Source: Blakeslea trispora (Eukaryota > Mucoromycota > Mucoromycetes > Mucorales > Choanephoraceae). From it: 64,000 bases of DNA. The stretch lies in the NCBI GenBank assembly GCA_025331445.1, contig JAIWNE010000148.1, positions 1-64,000 on the forward strand, read 5' to 3'. The translations under genes and the position numbers were made by a program. Positions 11,140-22,916 of this stretch are shown piece by piece; position 1 is the stretch's first letter, and each line of letters begins with the position of its first letter. A model generated the notes under the pieces. The model was not told the DNA's origin, made no database searches, and worked only from the letters and a program-made list of their open reading frames with translations.

Positions 11140-12548
11140 CATCATCTTCGTACACGGAATCTTTCGGTCAGAGGTTTGTCAGCAGTCGTTAACACGCTGG
11201 TTTTAAGTCGGCTTTGGTTTCTTCTTCGGGTTGTGCCCCTACCAGATGAATGGCTTTCATCCATCCAGACGGCGGTGGCCACTTTGGCTCTTCCTTTTTG
11301 GCCCAAACCGAGCTGGCGAACGATCTGTCTACCTCGCCGACAAGGAGGCTTAGGTATCGTCGATATCCGCGATCAGGCATTGGCTCTTCAGATGGTCTAT
11401 CTCCGGGGCATGACGGACACTTTTGATCCCGCAGACTTCCTGACACCTTGACTTTTGCGGTTTTTTCAGCTCACCATTGGTCACGCTTCTTTCTTGCCTG
11501 CCCTCCTCTGTCCGACCATGTTCAAGCCGTTTTTTAAGAACTGCCCTTCCATGCAGCAACTCTTACGGCTGATCATTAGCCTTCCACGACCTCAGATCTC
11601 CTCCGCTTGGCCAGTCTCTTGGCTACTGGACATTCCCCTGTCGCTTGTGCTTCTCCATCACCCTCCCTTCGCTTTGCCTCCACCGGTCATTCGCAACTAT
11701 TTCTTGGTATCTGATCTTCTATGTTTCAATGAATCTTCAGCTTCTCTCACTGCTGCTCGCGCTTTCATTCGACCAACAAAACGCTCTCTGCTCCAGTTGT
11801 TTGATACAATTTTTTTGACCGACAATCACTGTCATTCAGCCTGCTCCCTACACCCGGCGGTATCAAAACTCTGCCAGTTCACTCCTCCTTCGACAACCGA
11901 TCCCATTGCTTCGCCTTTCCCTCTGTCTCTGAGTTCTCCTCTTCCTCCACTAGAGAATTGGATAATCCATTCTGATGGTCAAAGCTTGTTCCCTGTTTTA
12001 ACTGCACCACTCAAAGTCTTGCACTTATGGTGGGCAGCTTAACACTCAGTAGTCCATCGACATGTGCCCTTTCGTATTCAGTACCCCCTACTACTGCCTC
12101 AAAAATGGTGGAAGGTGTTCTGGAAACTACCTTTACCTCAGTCTGCTTTCACCCCTTGGTGGCGCCTCATTCATGCCAGTGTCGCTAATGGTGCTAAACT
12201 CTACCACTGGAAGATCCCCCGAACAACTACAGCGCTGTGTCCCATATGCCAGATATACGATGAGTCCCTCTTTCATTTCTTTGTAAGCTGCCCCTACAAG
12301 TGGGCCTATTGGGTACACATTTTGGAGATTTCCCAACTAGCAAGCCAATTCCCCACTTTTCTCTCTCTCTCTGGACTGCCTTAGTCAGCTTTGCAGACTC
12401 TCACTTCTGTCTCTTACCTGATTCTACGCTTGTAATATTGGGAAAGGGTTTGAGCGCTCTCTGGCGCTATCATTATACGTGTGTTTTTGATCAGGCTCAT
12501 TGGTACCCCGATGCTCCTGTTCAATTATTTTTGTCCACAAGTGGCTAG
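11140..12548 (+). pseudogene. LINE ORF2, C-terminal part with zinc-binding tail
   Basis: This continues the reverse transcriptase ORF in phase after the solo LTR (GIIHHLRTRNLSVRGLS across the junction). A C-terminal zf-RVT-like zinc-binding region is visible: AKLYHWKIP, CPICQIYDESLFHFFVSC. The frame carries TGA at 11449-11451, TAA at 12040-12042 and a frameshift near 12370, after which it reads to a stop at 12548. The element is dead. Confidence 0.82.
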
Positions 12549-12892
12549 TACACTCTTAACAAAAAATTGAGTGTAGCAAACCTAATGTTTTTCATCGCTG
12601 TTTAAATAAAGTATACACTTTCTACAAAAAAACGGTTCTACAAGCGGGGTAGCAATTGCCTTCCAGGTAAAAGTCAAGCCAATAACCACTTTCTATTTTA
12701 GGAATCTGTCAAAAATCAATGCATTTTATCTAGTAAAATCATTTATTTTCAAGTGTTATGCAACGAGTAGCATGCAAAACCAGCAATATGTTTGTTGAAA
12801 ATGCTGCTAAAAGTAGTTGTATATTATTGTACCTTTTTAGTGTGATATTAGAGTGAGAAAAAATAAAAATATACGTATGAAGTTGTAAATCA
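12549..12892. other. LINE 3' flank, non-coding
   Basis: 344 bp between the LINE ORF2 stop and the hAT element. Nothing coding was seen. It includes AATAAAG at about 12605 and an A7 run at about 12624, compatible with a LINE 3' UTR, and then ordinary AT-rich DNA. The TSD GTAAATCA of the hAT element occupies 12885-12892. Confidence 0.4.
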
Positions 12893-14175
12893 TAGGAATC
12901 GCAATCGGTCGGGTACGGGTCGAGTTTGACTCGACTCGACTTACAAAAAGTCGGGTTTGCCAAAAATCTAAAGTCGAGTCACCCGTCGGGTACCCGACGG
13001 GTTGAGGTATTCGGGTTTACTTTAGTGTTACTGTAGAAGTAGTATAAAGCTCGATTTTGCTTTCGATTAAAAAAAAACTCCTTTTCTTACATCACATTTA
13101 TCATTTTGGTCATTTTGGTTTTCTTTTCATTATTTACTTGCAATATCAATAATACGATGATCTTACCTTCATAAAACGCGGAACTACCGAAAATCTAACA
13201 ATCCAAACCTACAATGAAAAAGAGTAAAGGTTATGCGATTTATCACAATTGTAATCTTATTTGGAAAGTTATTTATTAAGTGATGAGCGATCAATGCTCA
13301 AATATAAAGCCAGCTACTATCAAACAATTTGTATAAAAGTTAAATGTATCAAGAGAAAATGCTAATAATAATTATGTAAGAACAAATTGCGCAGATGCCC
13401 ATGATTCAAATATTCTCACTGCTGCATCATATGTGTTAGCCTTGACTCTTGGATGTTAAACAGGCAAACTTGGTAGATTAAACAGAGGTATGGGGAAAAA
13501 TTTAAATTTAGACAATCTCAATTCAAACCTTTTGCAGATCAGGAAGACCTATTCGTTGCTGAAAATTGAAGGTGGAAAATATCCTGCTCTTTCAGCAATG
13601 GCAAAAAAATTTCTCCCTATACCAGCTACATCAACGCCTTGTGAGTGTCTTTTTTCCCGAACGAAGCGCATCACTACCATTGCAAGAGCTAAGCTTGGGG
13701 AAAAAAACAACCAAGACTTTAGTCCTGTCAAGTTACTGGTCTCAAGATATACAACACCTGCGCAAGATCTAGTTATTTTTTTCTATTTTGCAAATCGCAT
13801 AAGCCGCTTCTATACTTTGTTTAAATGCATACACAATTGTCTTATCTATCTACTATATTCACAATTGTTATTTATTTATTTTTAATTATTTGATTCTTAA
13901 TTTTCTTTTGCATTTATTTTATTTCGATCTTACTTAATAAATTCACAGCATATTTAAAAATTTACTTAACATGCTCATCTCAAACTTGAAAAAGATCCCA
14001 AGTAAATACTTCCTTATTTGAAGCTGACCCGAGTTACACGAACCCGACGGGTCATTCGGTTAGGTCGAGTCGGTTACGAGTCGGTTATATGCTTAAAAAA
14101 ACAAAGTCGAGTCGAGTCGGTTTTTTGACCCGACGGGTTTTAAGTCGAGTTGACTCGACCCGACTGCGATTCCTA
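12893..14175 (+). mobile_element. Non-autonomous hAT element, TSD GTAAATCA
   Basis: Terminal inverted repeats TAGGAATCGCA / TGCGATTCCTA are flanked by an 8-bp duplication GTAAATCA (12885-12892 and 14176-14183), the hAT hallmark. Both ends are packed with degenerate TCGGGT/GAGTCG motifs (12910-13016 and 14030-14165), which look like transposase-binding subterminal repeats. At 1283 bp with only a C-terminal coding remnant it cannot encode a full transposase (usually 600 residues or more). Confidence 0.9.
13490..13885 (+). pseudogene. hAT transposase C-terminal dimerisation domain remnant
   Basis: Only the hATC dimerisation region survives: YPALSAMAKKFLPIPATSTP and CECLFSRTKRI match the family pattern (YP.L...A...L.IPATS...ER.FS). 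The normal Glu-Arg before the Phe-Ser is changed to Glu-Cys-Leu. RNase-H-like catalytic parts are absent, so the element depended on transposase supplied elsewhere. Confidence 0.8.
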
Positions 14176-14842
14176 GTAAATCAAAGAAAAGTCCATAATC
14201 AGGCAAACTTATATCCAGCTTCTCGCGTCAAGAAACCGTCTTGATGAGATTTTTCTTTTTATATAGTGTCAGATATAATTATTGATATTTTTGACAAATT
14301 TTCAGCAGTTTTTTTTGAATAAAATGTAATGTTATAGATGTAGTTACAAAACCTAACAACAAAAGAAGTTAGAAACGATGTCAAAAAAGAATTTTTTTGT
14401 TTTTTCTTCCTTTTTTCTTATTTTTTCTTATTTTATAACGTAAGAAATTAGGGCAATTCTAACGGGCTATTTTTTATAGTATAAGACTAAGTTCTCATGA
14501 AGCAATTGTAATTTACAGTTAAGACTAAATGCTAAATTTTGGTTGTTTGATTTAAAAGCATAAAATGGTTTGATGGACTTTCACTGAACCAACTTTTATT
14601 GATTTTCTTTTAATATTATACTGATAATAAACGAAGTAAACAAGCCTTGTTAAAATCGGGAGCCTTTTTCAGGGATTATTGTATGTAAACAGTAGGATGC
14701 AGCAAATTAAGCAATTAGAATCATGCAGTGAATTCCATTATTTCAGGTTTCCAAGTCAGTCACAAGCTCAATAAATGGAAATAAAAAGCGAAAATAGTTT
14801 TACTTTTTTGACTCTTTTTCGAAAAAAACCAAACACAAAACA
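14176..14842. other. Non-coding, upstream of the KDZ gene
   Basis: About 660 bp of AT-rich DNA between the hAT element and the KDZ start codon, with homopolymer-rich stretches (14390-14440). No ORF of note. It presumably includes the KDZ 5' flank; no clear TATA box stands out. Confidence 0.4.
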
Positions 14843-16081
14843 ATGATGAAGAGATTAATGAAACGTGAAGATTACAACAAAATCAAAATTAGAAACCCTA
14901 AAAGACAAAGAATCAGTAAAACAAGTGTTAGCCAACACGAAAAGGAAAACGAGGATGATCTTGATGAAATACAACAGCGTATGATCAAGGTCCATCAACA
15001 ACAAGAAGAAGAAATGCGCTTTGAAGAAGAAAAGTTGCAACAGCAACGTATCGAAGATGAAAAGGCTTACCAGCAAAGAATGCTGCAAATTGCTGCTGGC
15101 GAAATGAATGATTTCGTGGATGACTACTCTGGGTCATTCATGGATCATGATAATTTTACTGCCCCTGAAATCAGCAGCCATGTTCAAAGCTGGGTTGAAC
15201 ATGCCAAGAAGGTGAGAGATTGGTATTTGAATTCCTTTCTTTTGCATGGTGAGCCTGATCTCTCGAAGAAGTCAGTTCACTTCGAGCCATACGATTGCTC
15301 TTGCCACCATAGAGGCGTTGTGAAAATGACTCTTTATTTCTTGAATGGTATACCAAGTAACATGAGCTGGTTGAATTCTTTCATTTCTAATGTGGTTATT
15401 ATTTTATAGCAATTCAAGAAGTAGAAGTTATGCATTGCAGCTGCAATCCCTTGTTGAAGCAGCTTTTGGAAAACCAGATGATGCCCAACAAGACCAAATC
15501 ACCTCGCTGTGCTATTTATTTTGCCTTGTTCGACTATTTGCACATCTTCAAGATGAGAGGTTATATCTCAAACCATTGCTTTGTAAATATTTGTAATGAC
15601 GTCTATCAAGGAATGCCTGGTTTGAGCTCCAGAGTAAGTCAGTACAACATGATTTAAGACAGTACTTAACAATCCACTTTCACTTTGCTTATCTAGACTG
15701 CTCTCATGACGAATGATGTGCTCAACTCAGCATACTTTCTCTACAGAAAACTTGCCCGCTATGCCCAAGACCATGTAGATTTAAGCTATGGTCTAGAGAG
15801 TATGAGCGTCTGTTCGGGATGTGAGGTAATTTTTTATGCATCACGAATATGATTGTTGCAATCATTAACATATGACAAATTTAACCGGGTGGCAACTGAA
15901 AGCTTGTCTCGATGGACGGCAACTTCCAGATGAAGAGAAGAAGAATTGCCGGCCTTAATGAAGCTGCTGAAGGAGGCTTTTTTGCTCTTTCGATTGGTGA
16001 AGAAGCTCTCTGAGGCACAAAAGAAGAAGTGGACAAATTTGCCACAGAAAAGAAAGATACTAGTGACAATGAAAGGTTATG
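14843..16081 (+). pseudogene. KDZ transposase gene, N-terminal half
   Basis: ATG at 14843 starts a basic, then Glu/Gln-rich coiled-coil leader. The zinc-binding part follows: CSCHHRGVVKMTL (exon 1, to 15347), CSCNPLLKQLL (exon 2, 15410-15633) and SVCSGCE (exon 3, 15697-15825). Exon 4 from 15903 begins VSMDGNFQMKRRR, the DGNF motif of KDZ transposases. An in-frame TGA follows GEEAL at about 16010, and the frame then runs to 16081 where the Crypton begins. The exon boundaries are my reading of GT-AG sites. The catalytic remainder is at 1295-3438 on the other strand. Confidence 0.8.
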
Positions 16082-16582
16082 TTAAAAAATTAAGCGGGGA
16101 CACTGTCCAGGTTTCCCAGCTAAAAGGTGTCCAGAATAAAATAATTGAAATCCAGATTCTTAGCATATCATTGGATATGAGCTTGAAGTGTGTTTGAATT
16201 CTTACATAAGCATTAAGAATTTATAGCATAAGCAGATCATAAATTGAACAATCTACATAGCCTTTGAACATACAGCTTGCAGCTTGCCAATTTATACAAA
16301 TTGTTAGACAGGAAGAGTATATAGTAATAGCTGGAACTTTATATAGGCAACTTTTCTATAGATTTATCGATACTCTTACCAAATATATGTCAGTTTCTCT
16401 ACAATTCTCAAGATATTGTCTAAATCTATTTACTTACAAATAATTTGAGTTCAGAATATACTAGAACAATCAATTACAAATCATACTTCATAAAAAGAAG
16501 TATATAAAGAGTCAAGCTGGACAATGGCTTTAGGAAAAGATAAATTTTACTTTGTACTTTTTATATCATTACTTCAAGAACC
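16082..16582 (+). mobile_element. Crypton 5' non-coding end
   Basis: 500 bp from the insertion site in the KDZ gene to the Crypton start codon. The first part has GGGGACACTGTCCAGG and AAAAGGTGTCC, echoing the opposite end of the element. A TTTATATCATTAC stretch at about 16560-16572 sits just upstream of the ATG. No other coding potential. Confidence 0.5.
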
Positions 16583-17184
16583 ATGCACTCATCAGAAAAT
16601 ACTGCTGCACAAAGCCATTCTGCTCGTATTCAAGCCGAGTTAGCTATGAGACAGTCCATTGATAAGACCAATCAAGACAATATCACTGCACGTCCCCAGA
16701 ATACTAAGAATGCCTATGATCCCAAGATCAAAGAATTTGAAGAGTGGTGTGACATTAAGTTTGCCCATGAGCCTGCTCAATTGCGCAACATTGTTACAGG
16801 CGAAAAAGCTCATTACTTCTTGGATGATGCTGTAAGTAATTAAAATATGTCTTGTTCGTTAGACTAATCTTTTAATGCTTTAAAGGTTGTAAACAGAACA
16901 AGCCGTAGAAAGAGAAAGAGAAATGATAGTGCCGAAGAGCTTCCATTGCCCAAGATCGGATACTCCACTTTGTGCTTGTATGGTGCCGCCATTATGCATT
17001 TGTACCGTTCGCAGCAAATGATGAAGATCAATGCAAACCCCAACCCAAGAAGTACTTTTGCTGCATTGCTTCAAAGAGTCAAAAGAGAAGAAGAGCAAAC
17101 CAAGAAGTTGAACTACGAGGATCGAGGGGTTGGCTCAATCATGGATGGCTACACCACCACTGACCAATTGGCTTCTGTTGTTGG
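16583..17184 (+). pseudogene. Crypton tyrosine recombinase, N-terminal part
   Basis: ATG at 16583; exon 1 to 16831, intron 16832-16885, exon 2 to 17184. It encodes the SAM-like core-binding part (NTKNAYDPKIKEFEEWCD) and a basic linker (SRRKRKRNDS). Exon 2 ends in GYTTTDQLASVV, cut by LTR copy Y. Joining it conceptually across the LTR to the minus-strand half at 5437 keeps the frame open through GYYFQQDT and RNSLSFLLSHF. Each half is open, so disruption is by the LTR and inversion alone. Confidence 0.85.
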
Positions 17185-18071
17185 TGTGATATTTGCAGTC
17201 TCAAATAGATTCAATGAGAGGGAACTCGATTTTTTTATTAAAAAGAAAGAGAGGGAACTAATTCTACTGCAAGTCCATGTTGTGTTTATATATTATTTCT
17301 ATCTCGGTTTCAATCAATCACTCCGTTATAATTTTATCTGTATGAGCAGTTTTCCTACTAGGATGACTGGTCACCTTAATGGAAAGATGGCTGTAGCCAG
17401 ATTTTATCCCCCGCCTTGAATAAGGTGGAGATATATTGTTTACTTGATTTATATCTTGGAGAGATAATAATTATGCTCGACAAGATATGTTTAATCTTGA
17501 TTAGTGTTTCAATATATCAGGCATAACTGTTTCATACTTGTTCACTTGTTTCGTTGGATGTTTAGATCAGTTTAGATCAGTTTAGATTAGGTGATAACGA
17601 TAGACAAGCCCTTTGTAATTATGTCTCAGAACTATCTTTATCCAAGTAATGATTTAGTCTTTTCTTATAATGAAATCTCTAGAATCATTGCTTGTTTTGT
17701 TAGATGCTGCTACCTTGGTATTATAAGGCCTATGCAACCATCCTGCTATCACATGTATCATGTCATATAGCCATTTCAAGTATTGATGAAAAGAGAGTCA
17801 ATGAATATAAATCTGATCATGCTTTCAATGTGTTAGCTAGGCACATTGAACGCTTTATATATCATATCATCGCTTTTTACCAATGCTTGTTAGATGTTTG
17901 ATTTCAGGATTACCTCTGGTAATATCTGAAATGATTTTAGTTTTCCAACTTTGTGAACATTATTTGATTTATTGTTATTTTGACATTATCTGTCAAAATA
18001 ACCTTTGATGATGATTAATTGAATTTCCGATTATAAGTCGTTCTGGCTTCTGTATATGCCCAAATACGACA
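17185..18071 (+). repeat. LTR family A, complete copy Y (887 bp, recombinant flanks)
   Basis: TGTGATATTTGCAG at 17185 to CCCAAATACGACA at 18071, the same length as copy X. The left flank is GTTGG (Crypton) and the right flank is CCCTC (LINE ORF1 on the minus strand). The matching TSD partners are found at copy X in reverse orientation, showing a reciprocal exchange between the two copies. Confidence 0.87.
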
Positions 18072-18360
18072 CCCTCAACAGACCCAATATGTGTCTGAAT
18101 GGCTTTGTATGCTTGAATATGATTGGCGAAGGTGCCTGAAGGAAATGAGAAAAGAACTGATCCTGCTGTCAAAGTCTGGTGTACGATATTGGCTGCCTTA
18201 CGATTCAACAGCTCTGTTTCATAGTCTGAGACTGAAAAATAGCTTCAGGGACATACTTGACTGTAGTGTCCTGATGTCGAGATCGTGGAGTCAAAGGGAT
18301 GCGCATCTGGTTGCCCTTCTCTGCCACTTGTGCCCAAGGGATGCCACTTGGAGCTGACAT
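18072..18360 (-). pseudogene. LINE ORF1, N-terminal part
   Basis: ATG at 18360 (minus) opens MSAPSGIPWAQVAEKGNQ. A frameshift near 18208 moves to a frame reading LNRKAANIVHQTLTAGS and ending in AIQTHIGSVEG at the CCCTC flank. The next codons of ORF1 are at 6325 on the plus strand, where GAGGG (CCCTC reversed) again abuts an LTR. This places the LINE 5' end outside the inverted segment and the rest inside it. Confidence 0.75.
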
Positions 18361-19637
18361 AGGTCCGTGCAAGAAAATAGGACGAAGAAGTAGGTTAAAT
18401 CAATATTAAGCTCAGTAACACACTCAAACTACGAAAAGTGTAGAAAATGCGAAAGAAAGCCTGAACCGTTTTAGGTACCAAAATTTTTTTCTTTTGCTAA
18501 TTAAAGTAGAGCCAATTATATTACTCTATTAAAATCATGACTCACGTTTTTTTAACTCAACCTTTCTTTTCTTTCTTCCCTACCCCGGTCTTGTTCGTTA
18601 GTTCTTCTTTTATACTTCATCTTTGACATCACTATTAATTTATCTGTTAAGTCAAGATGAGTTAAACAAGATTAAAGAGATGGTTTTGTTCAGTGTAGAA
18701 TGAGATTGTCAATATAAATTGAGCTTGGTGACACAAAGTAGAATTGTGTCTTAAATAAGTGTCTTGATTTAATGATGCATCTAGCTTACGATACATCAAT
18801 TATAACTCTTTTGACTCATTTACAATTTCTTTAGACAGGCGTTGGTATCTGCAGTTCAAGCACCACCTTGTGTTAGAGTACCGAATGCGAAACAGTTTGA
18901 AATAAAAAGAAATCAACATCTTGCAAAATTACGCGTTTGTCATTAGCTTTTATGAAATGCTTCTCATCTATACTTTATATGTTTTCATTTCCTCATGACC
19001 ATATGAATATCGTTAACAGATACTTTGCACTGGTTTTGGTTTACTCTCTCGAGCTATAAGTAGGGGCATGCTGACTTGTACAGAATACTCGGATGTACAT
19101 AACGAGCATCGCAGAGATGCTTGTTTGCTTTCGGCTTTCAAGTACTATTACTTAGAGCCTCCACTCTAGATTCGACGTAAAAGTGTCGTTTAATGAGATA
19201 TGTATGAGAACTTATGTGAGAGTTGAATACTTAATCTGTTTATTTGTCCATTTGTTCTAATGAGTTACCTCATGATGTTCTCTTCTGTTTTTATGAGACA
19301 ACAGTATTGAGCATATAAAAAGACTACATTGGCATAAGGACCACGATGCTGTAGTAATATTGATTTACAAATGAAATAGTTTGTTTACAAAAAAAATACT
19401 TTATTCATTTAGAAAACATGGTTACTTTGTATACATAAAGCGTAAAAAGAGAGCACTGCAGGCAGTACATAAAGCCAGAGCATATATGTGCCTGCAATAC
19501 TTCTTGTACCTTTACAGGAGTAAAAGGTTGAGAGCTTCTAAATAGAAGACCATAAACGCATCTGCAGACCAAGAACCAAGCCTGTCAAGTGTCATCTAAA
19601 ACTGCATCTTGCTTCAAAAACAACATTCTTGTTACTA
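18361..19637. other. Non-coding stretch with an orphan LTR-related block
   Basis: 1.28 kb without a supportable gene. The first 150 bp or so may be the LINE 5' UTR (minus strand). At about 18636-18800 a block is homologous to the 172-bp segment found only in LTR copy Z (44530-44701), although no other LTR sequence surrounds it here. The remainder is AT-rich with no clear repeat structure. Confidence 0.5.
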
Positions 19638-22254
19638 GAGTGCATCCATTTTAGAATGTGCAAAATAAAGTCCGAAAATTTACAAAAAGTAGAAACTCTA
19701 TCTGCTCTCTCAAAACTCAACCTTTTTCGATCAAACGAATCATCATATTGTTTATTTTAATGATTAGAATAACACAGTGATCTTCGTTTTTTAAATTAGA
19801 TTAAAAAAAAGTTTTTTTATTAGAGTCGAAAGTTTGTCAACCGCCCAGCCAAAATATAAATATGTCGCTACCAAATTAAGATTTTTATTCAGTTCCATTG
19901 GTGCGGGTTTTAAATAAGGTAGTACGATTCACCATATATGTAAAGTATAGTATTTGATGTCGAGTTTTGTGCCACGCTTTCTATTTCCTTTCCCTTTCTT
20001 TCCATCTTTTTTTTTCCAATATAATATCAAAATGCCTAAAGTCAAAGCCAATATCAAAAGATTACAGAACTTGAGAAAGTCTTCCGCTAAGGCTTCCGGT
20101 GACAATCAGGAGACTGTAGCTGTTGCCGAGCCAATGGAAGTTGATGTCCCTGCCCCTTCTGCTTTTGACGAGTTGAAGTGGAACAAAGCAGCTGAAGAGG
20201 AAGTCAACAAGTATCGCCACGGTTTAACAGTTACCAAGCGCCATGAGCAACGCCAACGTGCTCAAAATCGTGGAGATGCTAAGGGATCAGAAAAAATGAC
20301 AAGAATCTTCACAACATCAACAATTGTCGAAGAACAAAGTAAAGTTGAAGTAGAGAAGCAGTTTACTTTGGATACTCTCCAAAGCGCTTTGGAAAAGGTG
20401 ACCTCTTTGCTCAATCCAGCAATTGGTCAAAATTCATTGCATCAAAAAGCAGGAGCATATGAAAGCATCAGGCTCCTCGCTGTAAAGATGTACTTGAACC
20501 TTCGTGTCAACAGTGGTATGATGATCAGGAAGGCATCAAGTGAGACTTCGAAGTTCTTTTGGCTTAACTCGCCACTGAACTACAGAAGTCAAAAATTAGA
20601 CAGGATGTACATGAGTTCATCGAAAAAGGTAGTCTTGCGCCTTCAATGCAAGGCAAGCATTCAAAGCGTTTTTCCTTGTTGGACGACAACGATGTCAAAA
20701 CACAAGCCATAGATTGGTTTCGCTCTGTACCAATGGCTTTAAGAAACATTCCAGAGTTAAAGAAGCAGTTGACAACTATAATCTTGCCTTCCTTGAACAT
20801 TGATTTCAACTCAGGCTTTATTGACAATGAAGATACTAGTTGTCCTTTGTCTCATGAGAGTTTGAGGTTGAGACTTCATTCTTGGGGTTTTAATTTCAAG
20901 AAGTCAGGAAAAACTCTATACTTTGATGGCCATGAGAGGGAGGATGTTATTGCCTACCGATATGAATGGTCTAAAAGAATGATGACTTACTTCGATCTTT
21001 GTGAAAAGTATAATCATCAGGATGTTTCTAGAATAATTCCTCCTAGCCTTGGTGCTAATGAGAAACAGCATGTCATGGTAACCCATGATGAGAGTACATT
21101 TTACTCAAATGATGGCCAAGCCATGAATTGGCAGTATGAAGGCGAAAGCTACATACACCCTAAGTCAATGGGCAGATCAATTATGATCTCAGAGTTTCAG
21201 TGCCCCTGCTATGGTACAATGAGAGGAACATTGAACGGAAGATATGTTACTTCCAGAGTCAAGTTCTTTCCTGGTGTCAACAATGATGGTTATTGGACAT
21301 CAAAGCACATGCAAGACCAGTTAAGCAATGATGTGATTCCTTTATTTGAGATGCTTCATCCAAATATGGTTGGTGTTTTTCTCTTTGATCAAAGCAGCAA
21401 TCACAAAGCATTCAGTGATGATGCTTTAGTGGCCAACGGAATGCAACAATATCCTGCCATACACAAGCCTGGCAGTGTAAAGTACAAGAAGGGCTACTAT
21501 GTCAACTCTGTGGGTGTACGAGTAGAGCAAGACTTTTATGTCTCAAAAACATTTAACCACAATGCTCTTGTCAAGACCTATTTCAACAATAGTCTTTCGC
21601 TACAACAAAAACGACAGGAATACCAGAAAATTATCGACAAGGGACATGAAGACAAGAAGCATGATTCCAGGGAGTACTTTATTGGTATCAAAAGAATACT
21701 TGCCGATAGAGGGCTCAATCACTCCCTCAATCTTAAATGCATTGAAGACCAAACATCTTCAAGCCAATGTTGCGCAACACACCTCTTGCAAAGCCAGCCA
21801 GACTTTCAAGAGCAACGCTCATTGTTAGAAACAGTGATAGCTAGCTCCGGTCATTTGTTTGAGTTGTATCCAAAGTGCCACTGTGAATGCAACTGGATCG
21901 AACGCTATTGGGGTGATAGCAAACGGGTTGCTCGTCAAAACTGTGATTACAGTTTTGCGGCACTCAAAGAACATATAGATTCTTTTTTAGATAGCGTGTG
22001 TCCCTCTGGCGAGTCTCTATTGAAGATTAGGCACTATCACAATCGCTGTGTGCGTTATATACAAGCATATAGTCAAGGATCGGATGTGCTTGAAGCCAAA
22101 GAAATTGTGGAGTAATTCTCAAAATTGCAAAAGTCTCACAGAAAATTGAGATTAAACCAATAAAATAACAGAAATAGTCGTGGTTATAATCTGAGATTGA
22201 ATGTTAGAAAATGTCGCTTTTTGAGTTTTTGCACATTCTAAAATGGATGCACTC
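19638..22254 (+). mobile_element. DNA transposon DT1 (TA target, 28-bp TIRs)
   Basis: 2617 bp bounded by perfect inverted repeats beginning GAGTGCATCCATTTTAGAAT and extending to TGTGCAAAA. TA dinucleotides flank both ends (19636-19637 and 22255-22256). The TIR start GAGTGC is shared with DT2 (28589-31505), so the two are one family. TA insertion plus a DDE transposase points to the IS630-Tc1-mariner superfamily. Confidence 0.88.
20032..22115 (+). pseudogene. DDE transposase of DT1
   Basis: Start ATG 20032 (MPKVKANIKRLQNLRK); an upstream in-frame ATG at 19954 is less likely given the hydrophobic, poly-T-encoded leader. One frameshift at about 20530-20590 separates the N-terminal region from the long catalytic frame, which is open from about 20590 to 22115. 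Candidate catalytic acids are VMVTHDESTFYSNDG, VFLFDQSSNHKAF and CECNWIERYWG. The first two carry Asp and the last Glu. The protein of DT2 is homologous over its length (HDESTFYANDGKK, FAFDQSQNHRAF, CETNWIERHWA). With the single frameshift it is a recent pseudogene. Confidence 0.8.
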
Positions 22255-22916
22255 TAGCAGTTATAGTTGTTGCGGACATTCACATAATAAAGCAAAATCA
22301 TACTTGAAGTAGTGAAGACAAGGATCTCATTATAGACCTGCTCGCACTGAAAGATAGAAATAGCTAAATAAATGGAGATTCCAATTATTGTCACTCTCAC
22401 ACAATAACTATATCAAAACCATGCTCATAGCACTTAAATCGTATTGCTCCTATATTACAATTATTTTATTTTCTTATTTAAGCTTAGTCGGGATCATAAA
22501 TCGTCAGGTACAGAGAAGTCCTGTCAAAAGAAATTTCTTTTCGATTAAATTACCAGTCCTTCAGCAAGATTAACTGTCCGCTTCATTTAAGTATAAATAG
22601 GCATCAAGTTCATTAGATTATTAGTCCCTTCTTCTATTTTTTTCAAAAATAAAAGTCTATACAAATTCTCACAGAATTTATCCCTTGTTTTTATCAATAA
22701 TAAATTCATATAACAACTACCTTTCCAACAATAGTAATCCGATAGCTATGACAACACGAAGCTTCCATTGAAACAATACCTACACAATTATAAAGACTTA
22801 CCCTAGTCACTAAATTATTTGAATAATAGAAAGGGGAAAGAAAAAGAAAACAAAAGAACAGGGGACCGCAACAAAGTTATAAAAAGATTTGAGCGGTAAA
22901 CCAAAACAAAGATATA
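22255..22916. other. Non-coding AT-rich spacer
   Basis: About 660 bp between two TA-inserting transposons; I see no coding potential or repeat copies in it. Confidence 0.5.

Noticed and set aside
12903..13016. Clustered short GTCGGGT/GAGTCG repeats considered as a CRISPR-like or satellite array
   Set aside because: No regular spacing or spacers; they are the subterminal repeats of a hAT element with a perfect 8-bp TSD.
17197..17419. Extension of the Crypton N-terminal frame into the LTR
   Set aside because: The frame runs on by chance after the LTR boundary at 17185; the true continuation is at 5437 on the minus strand.
17704..17901. A 65-codon ORF identical in LTR copies X and Y
   Set aside because: Part of the family A LTR; identity reflects young copies, not selection on a protein.
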